64,000 nucleotides of DNA from assembly GCA_018069465.1 (NCBI GenBank), contig JAGPUW010000022.1:1-64000 (forward strand), in the 5' to 3' direction. The DNA comes from Gammaproteobacteria bacterium. Lineage in GTDB: Bacteria > Pseudomonadota > Gammaproteobacteria > Pseudomonadales > Porticoccaceae. Shown here one piece after another: positions 26,275 to 35,284 of the stretch (positions within the stretch are counted from its first letter, which is position 1; each line of letters starts with the position of its first letter). The notes under the pieces were generated by a model. It was not told the origin of the DNA. It ran no database searches and worked only from the letters and a program-made list of their open reading frames with translations. The position numbers and the translations under genes were made by a program.

Positions 26275-28200
26275 CTACCCAACAAACTGCCGCTCAAATT
26301 CGACCGTCATTTCTTCCAGCTCTTCAGTTATCAGCAGCCAGTCTTCCTCCAGTGTTTGCAGCTCATTCTTACCCTCGCCCTGGGCCTTCATTAATTTATT
26401 CAATTCTTGCACCGGCTTGTCGGTGTAGAGGGCGGGGTCGGCAAGTTGCTCGGCGAGGCTTTCTAGCGCAAGTTCGAGCTTGGCCATTTTCTTTTCAATG
26501 GCACTAATCTTTTTACGCTGGGGGCCGGCCTGGCGGCGGAACTCGGCCTGCATGCGTTTTTGTTCTTGCCGGTCGGGCGCTCTACTGCTATCCCCAGCGG
26601 CGGTCTCTTCAGTGTCACTATCTTGGGGGCGAGCTGTGCTCTTAATCTGCAGGCGCTGGTAGTCGTCGAGGTCGCCATCAAAGGGCCGGACTTCGCCATT
26701 AGCCACCAAATAAAGCTCATCGACCACGGTGTGCAAGAGGTGGCGGTCGTGGGAGACCACCACCACCGCACCCGGGAATTCCTGCAGGGCGAGGATTAGC
26801 GCTTCGCGCATGTCGATGTCGAGGTGGTTGGTGGGCTCATCGAGCAGCAGTAAGTTGGGCCGCTGCCAAACCAGTAGCGCCAGCGCGAGGCGCGTTTTCT
26901 CACCGCCCGACAGGGGGCCTACCGGGGCGAGCACAGCGTCACCCCGAAAACCAAAGGTGCCGAGATAGTTGCGCAGCTCCTGTTCTTTCACGCCCTCGGC
27001 AATGCGTTGCAGGTGGAGCAAGGGGCTGGCTTCAAGATCGAGGGCGTCGAGTTGTTGCTGGTCAAAATAGCCGACCTGCAATTGGCGGCCGCGATCGACA
27101 TCACCACACAGGGGCTGAATCACCCCGGCAAGCAATTTCACCAAGGTCGATTTACCGGCGCCATTGCGACCCAGCAGGCCAATGCGCGAACCCGGCAATA
27201 GATTGAGGTGGATGTGCTTGAGGATGACGGTGTCGCCATAACCGGCTTGCACCTGATCAAAGCTGACCAGCGGCGAGCAGAGTTCGTCGGGCTCGAAAAA
27301 CTCGAAATCGAAGCCACTGGCGGCATGAATGGGCGCAGCCGCCTGGAGTTTTTCCAGCGCTTTAACTCGGCTCTGCGCCTGTCGCGCCTTGGTGGCCTGA
27401 TAGCGAAAGCGGTCGACAAAGGCCTGTAAATGGGCGCGCTGGCGTTGCTGCTTGTCAAATACGGCCTGTTGCAGCATTAAGCGCTCACCGCGCTGGCGCT
27501 CAAAACTGGAGTAATTACCGGCGTAAGTATCCAGACTTGCGCCGTTAAAATGAATAATGCCATCGACCAGGTTGTCGAGAAAATCCCGGTCGTGGGAGAT
27601 AACAATAAGCGTGCCCGCATAGCGCTTTAACCAGCGCTCCAGCCACACCACGGCCTCTAAATCGAGGTGGTTGGTGGGCTCATCGAGCAACAATAATTCG
27701 GAGGGCTTGAGCAGGGCGCGCGCGAGGTTGACCCGCATGCGCCAACCCCCGGAAAAACTCGACACCGGCTGTTGCTGCGCCTGATGGTCAAAGCCCAGTC
27801 CGGCGAGTAATTGCGCCGCACGGGAGACCATCGAATAGCCGTTGAGGGCCTCGTAGCGATGGTGCCAGTTGGCCAGCACGTCACCCCCGGCCACTTCGGC
27901 ATCTGCCTTTTCAGCTTCAAGGTCGCGGTACTCGCTGTCACCGTCGATGGTGTAGTCGAGCACCGCGCTGACAATACTCGGGGTTTCCTGGTCGACACTG
28001 GATATGCGCCAGTGGACAGGAAAGCCTATATCACCGGCGTCGGCGTGTAGCTCGCCTTTTAAGAGGCCAAATAGCGATGACTTACCCGAGCCATTGGCAC
28101 CAATCAGGCCGATCTTTTGGCCGTCGTGAACACGCATATTGGCGTCTTTTAACAGGCTTTTATTGCCGCGAATAAGTTCAAGATTTTGAGCAGTAATCAT
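26275..28200 (-). CDS. yheS: ABC-F ATPase, YheS type
   Basis: Two ATP-binding cassettes without membrane domains (641 residues). Walker A: GANGSGKSSLFG and GRNGAGKSTLVK; signatures SSFSGGWRMRVNLARALL and GPLSGGEKTRLALALL; Walker B LLLLDEPTNHLDLEAV and LLLLDEPTNHLDIDM. The linker and a charged coiled-coil tail (after residue 525) are as in YheS. ABC-F proteins act on the ribosome. It starts 5 bases after the ttcA stop, so ttcA-yheS is an operon. A short hairpin, AGTGCC/GGCACT, overlaps its stop codon. Close to the E. coli YheS length. Confidence 0.9.
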   Translation of the reverse strand: MITAQNLELIRGNKSLLKDANMRVHDGQKIGLIGANGSGKSSLFGLLKGELHADAGDIGFPVHWRISSVDQETPSIVSAVLDYTIDGDSEYRDLEAEKADAEVAGGDVLANWHHRYEALNGYSMVSRAAQLLAGLGFDHQAQQQPVSSFSGGWRMRVNLARALLKPSELLLLDEPTNHLDLEAVVWLERWLKRYAGTLIVISHDRDFLDNLVDGIIHFNGASLDTYAGNYSSFERQRGERLMLQQAVFDKQQRQRAHLQAFVDRFRYQATKARQAQSRVKALEKLQAAAPIHAASGFDFEFFEPDELCSPLVSFDQVQAGYGDTVILKHIHLNLLPGSRIGLLGRNGAGKSTLVKLLAGVIQPLCGDVDRGRQLQVGYFDQQQLDALDLEASPLLHLQRIAEGVKEQELRNYLGTFGFRGDAVLAPVGPLSGGEKTRLALALLVWQRPNLLLLDEPTNHLDIDMREALILALQEFPGAVVVVSHDRHLLHTVVDELYLVANGEVRPFDGDLDDYQRLQIKSTARPQDSDTEETAAGDSSRAPDRQEQKRMQAEFRRQAGPQRKKISAIEKKMAKLELALESLAEQLADPALYTDKPVQELNKLMKAQGEGKNELQTLEEDWLLITEELEEMTVEFERQFVG

Positions 28201-28205
28201 CGCGT

Positions 28206-29066
28206 TCAGTTCGCCGTCAAATTGACAATTTCAATATTATTGGGATTAAAGTCTTCTGCATCGGCACCGCGCTGTAACTTCAGCCCGGTAAAATCGAATA
28301 AATTGCTGTCGGCCAATTGTGAGGGCGCGATATTTTTAATAGCGGAAAAAATAGTTTCCATACGCCCCGGATATTCCTTCTCCCAGCCCTGCAACATCTC
28401 TTTAATCACTTGGCGCTGGAGTTTTTCCTGGGAGCCACAAAGATTGCAGGGAATAATGGGGAAGGCTTTGTACTCTGCCAGTAGTTCGAGATCTTCTTCA
28501 CGACAATAGGCCAGAGGACGAATGACGATATTTTTCTTGTCGTCGCTGAGTAATTTTGGCGGCATGGCTTTGAGCTTGCCACCGAAGAACATATTCAAAA
28601 ATAGGGTTTCGATAATGTCGTCACGGTGGTGGCCGAGGGCAATTTTAGTGGCGCCAATTTCCTGGGCAAAACCGTAGAGACTGCCACGGCGCAAACGGGA
28701 GCATAAACCGCAATAGGTTTTATTTTCGGGTACGCGCTCGGTAACAATGCTGTAAGTATCTTTTTCGAGAATATGGAAAGGCACCCCTTGCTCGGTGAGA
28801 TAGGCCGGCAGTATGTGCTCGGGAAAACCCGGCTGTTTCTGGTCGAGGTTAACGGCGATCAGTTCAAAATCAATTGGCGCGGTCTGCTGCAGGTTGCGCA
28901 GCACCTCTAGCATGGCGTAGGAATCTTTACCCCCCGACAGGCAAACCATCACCTTGTCGCCCTCTTCGATCATCTTGTAATCGGCGATTGCCCGGCCGAC
29001 CTGGCGGCGCAATCGCTTTTGCAGCTTGTTCAACTCATGACGATCTTTGCGGGGCTGGTGTGTCAC
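28206..29066 (-). CDS. ttcA: tRNA 2-thiocytidine(32) synthetase TtcA
   Basis: The PP-loop ATPase adds sulfur to cytidine 32 of certain tRNAs. The 286-residue protein has the SGGKDS loop in [15 protein letters not shown] and the two CxxC pairs [11 protein letters not shown] and CNLCGSQ that hold the Fe-S cluster. The N-terminal [17 protein letters not shown] is typical. It is co-transcribed with yheS downstream. An upstream terminator (29170-29200) separates it from the DUF547 gene. Confidence 0.95.
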   Translation of the reverse strand: MTHQPRKDRHELNKLQKRLRRQVGRAIADYKMIEEGDKVMVCLSGGKDSYAMLEVLRNLQQTAPIDFELIAVNLDQKQPGFPEHILPAYLTEQGVPFHILEKDTYSIVTERVPENKTYCGLCSRLRRGSLYGFAQEIGATKIALGHHRDDIIETLFLNMFFGGKLKAMPPKLLSDDKKNIVIRPLAYCREEDLELLAEYKAFPIIPCNLCGSQEKLQRQVIKEMLQGWEKEYPGRMETIFSAIKNIAPSQLADSNLFDFTGLKLQRGADAEDFNPNNIEIVNLTAN

Positions 29067-29169
29067 GGGAATTACCTACGGGCTAAAAAGGGGCGCGCCA
29101 TTGTAAAGCTTCGGCAGCGGACATACCAAGGGAAGGTCATCGCAAGGAAAGACAACTGGCGGCACCATA

Positions 29170-29200
29170 AAAAAACGGCGCCCCAAAAGCGCCGTTTTTT
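29170..29200 (-). terminator. Rho-independent terminator, bidirectional
   Basis: ACGGCGC (29175-29181) pairs with GCGCCGT (29189-29195), with an A-run to the left and T-run to the right. On the minus strand it ends the DUF547 gene before ttcA. Confidence 0.9.
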
Positions 29201-29218
29201 CATCTCTTAAGCCCCGCA

Positions 29219-30040
29219 TCAGGGGGCGTTGATACGCCAATCGTGGGTGTAGTCAATCTTGCCGTTGAAGCCGAGTAAATACAGGGCATCGCGGTCACTT
29301 GAATAGTGAGCAAAGACTTTCAGTAATTTCTTATCACTCTTGGCGAAGTCATCCTTATACCACTCAAAGAGTTTCGAGACGTGCAGCTCACCATTTTCTA
29401 ACTTAACGCCCCGAGGGTGCTTAACAAACTCATAACCCGACTTCTTCAACAACTCGCGACTATTGGTGCTGGTAAAAGCCTCTGGCTGTAAATTGGGGCA
29501 ACCCAGGCCACCACAGGCAAGTCCAAAGTGGACTCTGTGGTCTTGCCAAAGGGGACGCAGAATGCGGTGTTCAATATCGTTCAGTGAGATTTTTTGCCCC
29601 GCTACACTGGTCACTTTTTTATCCCACGGGCCTTTCGCGCCAGAGCCACCGGGGCCGGGGATATTCTCGACACTATCCACCGGGTAATTATCTAAAATCA
29701 GCTCCAGGGTCAGGGCATTATAGAGATTCAACCAATAGGCCTTTTGTTCTGCCCGGCTGTAGTCCCGAGGGTCGAGATTTGTGCTGGTTTGAATATAGCG
29801 TCCCAACTGCTTGCGGTGCTTGCGCTTAACATCTCCGTAGCGAAAGCGGTTGATGCCCGAGGCGTGGTCACTGACCACATAGGTGCGCAAAATGGCATCG
29901 AGAGCGGCGTGGTCAATCACCCGCTGATTGGCTTCATTGCTTTTATTCCAAATCGGCCAGTAGTCGGATGCCGGAGCAGCGACACTTAGTCCGCTTGTCA
30001 GCAGCAGTGCTACACACAACCCCATCTTTAATATTTTCAC
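29219..30040 (-). CDS. DUF547 exported protein
   Basis: This 273-residue protein has a clear signal peptide (about 1-22, ending SVAAPA), so it is periplasmic or secreted. The body carries the DUF547 signature region with YWLNLYNALTLELILDNYP, then DIEHRILRPLW and HFGLACGGLGCP, the last containing a conserved Cys pattern. Function of the family is not established. It is divergent from bioA, 139 bases apart, and followed by a terminator, so it is probably a single-gene unit. Confidence 0.88.
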   Translation of the reverse strand: MKILKMGLCVALLLTSGLSVAAPASDYWPIWNKSNEANQRVIDHAALDAILRTYVVSDHASGINRFRYGDVKRKHRKQLGRYIQTSTNLDPRDYSRAEQKAYWLNLYNALTLELILDNYPVDSVENIPGPGGSGAKGPWDKKVTSVAGQKISLNDIEHRILRPLWQDHRVHFGLACGGLGCPNLQPEAFTSTNSRELLKKSGYEFVKHPRGVKLENGELHVSKLFEWYKDDFAKSDKKLLKVFAHYSSDRDALYLLGFNGKIDYTHDWRINAP

Positions 30041-30179
30041 AATATAGACTCCTCTATCCGCTACGTTAGCCGTGTAATCCTTGAGCCACCAATCTAACGC
30101 AGAGCCTTTGTTGTCGCTATGACGCCTGTCATACTACAAACGCCACCTATCTTCGAACCATGGAACCGCATAGCAAATC

Positions 30180-31481
30180 ATGAATTTTAAACATCTCAGC
30201 GACCAGCAGATTCACGCCATTGACCAGGCTCACGTCTGGCATCCTTATTCTTCGCTGAGCCAGCCCCTGCCCACTTATCATGTCACATCGGCCAGCGGTG
30301 TGCGCCTGCAGCTCGCCGATGGCCGGGCCTTAATCGACGGCATGTCGTCGTGGTGGTGTGCGATTCATGGCTACAACCACCCCCAACTTAACGCTGCCGT
30401 CAGCGCGCAACTCGGCAAAATGTCCCATGTTATGTTCGGCGGTATTATCCACGAACCGGCGGCCCAGCTAGCGCAGCGCCTGGTCGATATAACACCCGAG
30501 CCACTCAACAAAGTGTTTTTCAGTGATTCCGGCTCGGTCAGCGTTGAGATCGCCATGAAGATGGCCCTGCAGTTTTGGCAGGCCAAAGGGCAAGCAAAGA
30601 AAAGCCGACTACTGACCTTGAGAAAGGGTTATCACGGCGACACCTTTGCGGCGATGTCGGTCTGCGATCCCGACACCGGCATGCACCACCTATTTAATAA
30701 AGTGCTACAGCAACAGATTTTTAGTGAATCGCCCCGCTGCCGTTTTGACGAAGAGTGGCAGCCCCACTACCTCGCCGATTTCGAAGGCCAACTAAGCCGC
30801 CATAAAGATGAAATCGCCGCCGTCATTCTCGAACCCATCGTGCAAGGTGCCGGTGGCATGTGCTTTTATTCGCCAGAGTATTTAAAAGGCGTACGCGCCC
30901 TGTGCGATGAACACGACGTGTTGTTAATTGCCGATGAGATCGCCACCGGCTTTGGCCGCACCGGCAAGCTATTCGCCTGCGAATGGGCCGGTATTAGCCC
31001 CGATATATTGTGTGTTGGAAAAGCGCTGACGGGGGGCTATATGAGCCTCGCCGCCACCTTGTGCAACGACAGGGTCAGCGATGGTATTAGCGAAAGCGAA
31101 GCCGGTGTGTTTATGCACGGCCCCACCTTTATGGCCAACCCGCTGGCCTGCGCCGTCGCCAACGCCAGCATCGAACTGTTGCTGGCTTCGCCCTGGCAGG
31201 ACAATATTGCGCGCATCGAAGCCCAGCTAAAGGAGCAACTCGAACCCTGTAAAGCGCTGAGTAGCGTCGCCGATGTGCGCGTGCTGGGTGCCATTGGCGT
31301 GGTGGAAATGCACGACTTCGTCGATGTTGCCGCCCTGCAAAAGCAGTTCGTCGAGGCCGGAGTGTGGATTCGCCCCTTTGCCAAACTGGTTTATATTATG
31401 CCGGCCTATATTATTGGCGAGGCTGATTTGCAAAGCCTGACTAGCGCTGTGGTTGGCGTGTTGGCGGATGGTGCGAGATAA
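30180..31481 (+). CDS. bioA: Adenosylmethionine-8-amino-7-oxononanoate transaminase BioA
   Basis: PLP aminotransferase of biotin synthesis, using S-adenosylmethionine as amino donor to make 7,8-diaminopelargonate. The 433-residue protein begins with HVWHPYSSLSQPLP and MSSWWCAIHGYNHP, matching BioA. The PLP Lys is in LCVGKALTGGYMSL. VADVRVLGAIGVVEM and IRPFAKLVYIMP near the end are also BioA-like. The ATG has no strong ribosome site. No other bio gene is visible. Its 3' flank holds a lone IS end and the restriction-modification island. Confidence 0.94.
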   Translation: MNFKHLSDQQIHAIDQAHVWHPYSSLSQPLPTYHVTSASGVRLQLADGRALIDGMSSWWCAIHGYNHPQLNAAVSAQLGKMSHVMFGGIIHEPAAQLAQRLVDITPEPLNKVFFSDSGSVSVEIAMKMALQFWQAKGQAKKSRLLTLRKGYHGDTFAAMSVCDPDTGMHHLFNKVLQQQIFSESPRCRFDEEWQPHYLADFEGQLSRHKDEIAAVILEPIVQGAGGMCFYSPEYLKGVRALCDEHDVLLIADEIATGFGRTGKLFACEWAGISPDILCVGKALTGGYMSLAATLCNDRVSDGISESEAGVFMHGPTFMANPLACAVANASIELLLASPWQDNIARIEAQLKEQLEPCKALSSVADVRVLGAIGVVEMHDFVDVAALQKQFVEAGVWIRPFAKLVYIMPAYIIGEADLQSLTSAVVGVLADGAR

Positions 31482-31789
31482 AGCGCAAAGCCATATGGTC
31501 AAAGCCACTGCGGACTCTAAGCGCTTTTTATTACCGGGTTCATGCTGTTGGGACACCTGCGGATTATTATTTATAAATAATAGCTTACGATGGCTGCGCG
31601 CAAGAAATAGCGCTGGAATTTTGCCTATCGCTTTATTATATTGGGGTGGGTGTTCTTGTTAGGGTGTTAGCGGTTAATACGAATGTTGCAATGTTAGACT
31701 TGCCCCCCTTTACTCAGGTTGACACAGAGTTTTGAACACCCTCAACTAGTGGTATTAATCTGGCAATTATCACTACCGGGAAGGGCGCT
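31482..31789. other. 308-base gap: palindrome and lone IS end
   Basis: Between bioA and the HNH gene. Holds an 18-base perfect palindrome TATTATTTATAAATAATA at 31565-31582 and the 28-base IS repeat at 31716-31743. The open frame 31453-31662 on the plus strand has no recognisable content. Confidence 0.55.
31716..31743 (+). mobile_element. Lone IS256-type terminal repeat (relic)
   Basis: All 28 bases equal the IS right end at 113-140, same orientation. No transposase C-terminus precedes it here and no matching left end is found nearby, so it is a leftover after deletion of an element, or an insertion boundary. It lies 46 bases beyond the stop of the HNH gene. Confidence 0.65.
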
Positions 31790-32758
31790 CTAACTAAAGT
31801 ATGAAAGAAGTTTATCTTTATCAATTCCGCCACGATGAACATTATCATGGCAAATATTACATAGTGTTATCAAATTCCCCTCGGTGTTCGCTCCACCTTC
31901 CGCATGATGCTCGACATGATGGAGTTCAAGTAAATTTCTTAGCTTGTCACCCTCTTTTCTATTTTCATGACTCCAATTGCAACATCTACAGGAATATTTA
32001 TCCCTTTCAAGAACACTCACTCGAATCGGGTCAGGGATTTTACGGTCATGGGTCTCTGCCTGCCTATCTTCTTCGAGTATATATACACCGACTGAAAGTT
32101 CAGGCCTACCAGAAACACGCGTAGCAACGGGCCAACCGTCTTCCGTTCTCAACTCTCTAACTCTTCTAGCCCACTCAGAAGCATCCTTAGCCAAATATTT
32201 TAATTCTTCGCCAGTAACCTTTTGACCGACATTCTCTCTCAAGTATGCCAATACTTTATTCTTAACAGAAGTATCACGCTTACGAATTTCATTCGCGATA
32301 TTCCATCTATAAGCAGAGTCTCTATCTTGCTCGTCAGCCAACAGAATATATGTATCAGTTTTGGCATCATCTGAGTTAACCCCATTCAAAACCTCACCAT
32401 CTTCCAATATTGCACGAAGAGCCTGACCACTAAGAATTGGCCAGCCATGCTCAACTCTTAATTCTCTTATTCTACGAGGGTAATCGCCTATTCCGGCAAC
32501 GACCATAAGCTCACTTCCCTGAAGTAATACGGCAGGGTATTTTCGAAGATAGGAAAGTATCCTTTCTCTCGCCGAAGTGGCACTCTCATCCTTTATCAAA
32601 GAACTCCCCAAATCTCTTAAAAGAAAATTCGCAGGAACAAGACTGGTAACCTGATCTCTAAGGTCATCATCCTGCAACTTCTCTTCAAAACCTTCGAGTA
32701 GCTGAATTAGCTTCTTTCTAAGGGATTCTGGCTTCTCTCGCCTTGACCTTCGTGCCAC
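31790..32758 (-). CDS. HNH endonuclease with two N-terminal helical repeats (probable type II restriction enzyme)
   Basis: This 322-residue protein has two similar modules at about 65-110 and 166-211, each ending RRIRELRVEHGWPI or RRVRELRTEDGWPV. They look like winged-helix DNA-reading modules. The C-terminal HNH nuclease has Cys pairs 257/260 and 300/303 for zinc and the catalytic set HH (280-281), N295 and H304. It begins right after the stop of a C5 methyltransferase gene, on the same strand, the usual arrangement for a type II restriction-modification pair. AT-rich like its partner. The cut site is not predictable. Confidence 0.85.
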   Translation of the reverse strand: MARRSRREKPESLRKKLIQLLEGFEEKLQDDDLRDQVTSLVPANFLLRDLGSSLIKDESATSARERILSYLRKYPAVLLQGSELMVVAGIGDYPRRIRELRVEHGWPILSGQALRAILEDGEVLNGVNSDDAKTDTYILLADEQDRDSAYRWNIANEIRKRDTSVKNKVLAYLRENVGQKVTGEELKYLAKDASEWARRVRELRTEDGWPVATRVSGRPELSVGVYILEEDRQAETHDRKIPDPIRVSVLERDKYSCRCCNWSHENRKEGDKLRNLLELHHVEHHAEGGANTEGNLITLCNICHDNVHRGGIDKDKLLSYFS

Positions 32759-33874
32759 CTATACTCCCCCACATCTTTTTATTTTTTTTCTATACGATAA
32801 AACCTCACTAATATATTCTGCAATTTTACCTGCAAAAATCGGAGGAACTGCATTACCAATTTGACGAGCAATCTCTATCTTGCTCCCCGTAAAACAAAAA
32901 TCGTCCGGAAATGACATCAGCCTTGCAGCCTCTCGGTGAGTAATGGGTCTATTCGCTGACGGATGTAAGTATCGACCTTTTTCCGGTTTATAAAATTCCG
33001 TCCGAATTGTTACGGACGGACGATCCCACCACAAACGACCAAAAAGGTCTGTTCCTCCCGATTTTTTATTAATCCAGCATTGCGGAGTAATGTCAGGTCT
33101 TTTCCTCTGTAAATCAAACCGATTGCCACCGGGCGGAACCGTCTTATATCTCTCTTTACTAATATCGGTTGGATTTCGACCAAAGTGTAAATCCAGAGGA
33201 GGTGGGTCACTTGATCTTATCTCTACACCTTTAGGGCGACGAGGAAGCTCACCAATATACTCTTTAACTGATCGCCATAAAGGAAGGTTTGAATTAACGG
33301 TAGGGCCACGATGTGTAGGCGACGGCGGAAATTTAAAGTTCGCCTTGCTAAGAAAATCAGCCGTTTTCACGCCTATTACAATCGCTCGCTTTCGAGTTTG
33401 TGGAACACCGTAATCAGCCATATTTAGAACGGTAGGGTCAAGCATCTCAAAGCCGAGTGCATGAGCTCGCTTGCTTATATCTAAATATTCAGGGCTCTTT
33501 AATAAACCAGGAACATTTTCCATTACAAATACCGTGGCACCAGACTGCTCCACAATATCCATATAAGGCTCCCACAACTCCCTACGTGCATCTCCAATTC
33601 TTTTTTTGTTGAGTAAACTAAACCCCTGACAAGGTGGACCACCAATAACCACATCAGCTTTTGGGACCTTACCTGAATCCAGCCAATCCTCAACACTCCC
33701 ATTTACACAATGGTTGTTTTCACTAAAATTTTTATTGTAAGTATTCACCGCATCAATATTGTTATCTATTGCAAAGATACTTTTAAAATCACCACAATAA
33801 CGATCATCAACGAAGCCAAGAGTCATCCCTCCTGCACCACAAAATAGATCAACGACCCTATACTCTTTAGACAT
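32759..33874 (-). CDS. DNA (cytosine-5) methyltransferase
   Basis: C5 methyltransferase, 371 residues, that should protect DNA from the adjacent HNH enzyme. Motif I is DLFCGAGGMTLGF, motif IV GGPPCQGFS with catalytic C82, motif VI ENVPG at 119-123, motif VIII QTRKRAIVIG and motif X QIGNAVPP. The target-recognition part is between VIII and IX and is not assignable by eye. Its last base adjoins the first base of the HNH gene. The ATG has only a weak GAGG/GTG context upstream. AT-rich; the island is probably acquired. Confidence 0.95.
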   Translation of the reverse strand: MSKEYRVVDLFCGAGGMTLGFVDDRYCGDFKSIFAIDNNIDAVNTYNKNFSENNHCVNGSVEDWLDSGKVPKADVVIGGPPCQGFSLLNKKRIGDARRELWEPYMDIVEQSGATVFVMENVPGLLKSPEYLDISKRAHALGFEMLDPTVLNMADYGVPQTRKRAIVIGVKTADFLSKANFKFPPSPTHRGPTVNSNLPLWRSVKEYIGELPRRPKGVEIRSSDPPPLDLHFGRNPTDISKERYKTVPPGGNRFDLQRKRPDITPQCWINKKSGGTDLFGRLWWDRPSVTIRTEFYKPEKGRYLHPSANRPITHREAARLMSFPDDFCFTGSKIEIARQIGNAVPPIFAGKIAEYISEVLSYRKKIKRCGGV

Positions 33875-34101
33875 TCACGAGCCTCATTAACTCCCTCAGT
33901 AAAACAACCACAATATACTGATCATACGTACAGCTCAATTGATTATATTGCATTCTTGTAAATTAGCTTTTAGGGTCAGATCTAACACCCACTATGATCA
34001 CTAACAAAGACACCCACCCTAATACCCACTAGAGAAACCGGCCCCGTAAATGAGACCGTCATTCATAAGTCTATTGGCGTGGACGCCCTTGTTCGTTTGT
34101 A

Positions 34102-34161
34102 ATTGGGGTGCTGGACATGCGCCACTTCGTCGATGTCGTCGATGTACTCAAACCCAGTTAA
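34102..34161 (+). pseudogene. Possible bioA 3' remnant
   Basis: Bases 34102-34139 match the bioA stretch 31293-31330 at 31 of 38 positions, in the same reading frame: IGVLDMRHFVDV against IGVVEMHDFVDV. The frame ends TAA at 34159-34161. Such a similarity on the other side of the restriction-modification island may mark a duplicated or replaced junction. It is short and may be chance. Confidence 0.25.
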
Positions 34162-35165
34162 GCGAGAGGTCGAATACCCACGGCGCGGCGCACATCATCC
34201 ATCAAGGGCTGGCTCTGCGCTCTGGCCTTCTCGCCACCGGCCTGTAATATCGCCTCAATTTCAGCGGGCGCATTGAGCAGGGCCTGATAGCGCTCGCGAG
34301 CTGGGGCCAGCTCGGCATTAACCAACTCAAACAATTGCTTCTTGGCCTCACCCCAGGCAATGCCATTGGCGAACTCAGCGCGCATCGCCTCGGTTTGCTG
34401 CGGCGTGGCAAAGGCCTGCCAAATTTGAAACACCGATGAGCTGTCGGGGTCCTTCGGCTCACCCGGCTCCAGCAAATTGGTTTTGATTTTATTGATGTGC
34501 TTCTTGAGCTGCTTTTCTGTCAGAAACAGCGGAATAGTATTGCCGTAGCTCTTACTCATTTTACGACCGTCGAGGCCCTGTAATAAAGGCACATCGTCAT
34601 CGACCAGCGCCTGGGGCAAGGCAAAGTGCTCGCCGTAGTGGTGATTGAAGCGCTGGGCAATATCACGGGCCATTTCGACGTGTTGAATCTGATCGCGACC
34701 CACCGGGATTTGATGGGCGTTAAACATCAAAATATCGGCAGCCATCAGCACCGGATAGCTAAACAGGCCCATGGTAATACCGAAGTCGGCATCTTCCCCG
34801 GCTGCTTCATTCTCTTGTACCGAGGCTTTATAGGCGTGGGCGCGATTCATCAAGCCCTTGGCGGCCATGCAGTTGAGGAACCACATAAGCTCGGGAATTT
34901 GCGGAATATCGGACTGGCGATAGAACACCGCATTGTCTGTATCCAGACCCAGAGCTATCCAGCTGGCGGCAATTTCCAGGGTCGAACGATGCACGTCATC
35001 GGGGTTTTTACATTTGATCAGCGCATGGTAGTCAGCAAGAAAATAGAAGGACTCGACATCGGTCTTTTTACTGGCCTCGACCGCGGGGCGAATGGCACCC
35101 ACATAGTTGCCCAAGTGGGGAGTGCCAGAGGTGGTAATGCCGGTGAGTATTCTTTGCTTGCTCAT
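34158..35165 (-). CDS. trpS: Tryptophanyl-tRNA synthetase
   Basis: Class I synthetase that charges tRNA-Trp. The 335-residue protein shows the HIGH-like segment [12 protein letters not shown] near the start and [22 protein letters not shown] and [16 protein letters not shown] are typical TrpS pieces. Length is that of the usual bacterial enzyme. It begins with ATG. It is not coupled to the permease gene upstream. Confidence 0.96.
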   Translation of the reverse strand: MSKQRILTGITTSGTPHLGNYVGAIRPAVEASKKTDVESFYFLADYHALIKCKNPDDVHRSTLEIAASWIALGLDTDNAVFYRQSDIPQIPELMWFLNCMAAKGLMNRAHAYKASVQENEAAGEDADFGITMGLFSYPVLMAADILMFNAHQIPVGRDQIQHVEMARDIAQRFNHHYGEHFALPQALVDDDVPLLQGLDGRKMSKSYGNTIPLFLTEKQLKKHINKIKTNLLEPGEPKDPDSSSVFQIWQAFATPQQTEAMRAEFANGIAWGEAKKQLFELVNAELAPARERYQALLNAPAEIEAILQAGGEKARAQSQPLMDDVRRAVGIRPLA

Positions 35166-35284
35166 AAGGTCTCAGTGCCGATGGCGATGCTGAAAAAAGT
35201 CGGCGTCATGATACCTGATTTCCAGCCCTTGCTGGGATGGCAAAGATGCCCTGCAAACTCACCATTAACTGGCCTAGCCACTCC

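Noticed and set aside
31453-31662. 69-codon plus-strand frame after bioA
   Set aside because: Composition looks random and it overlaps the bioA end.
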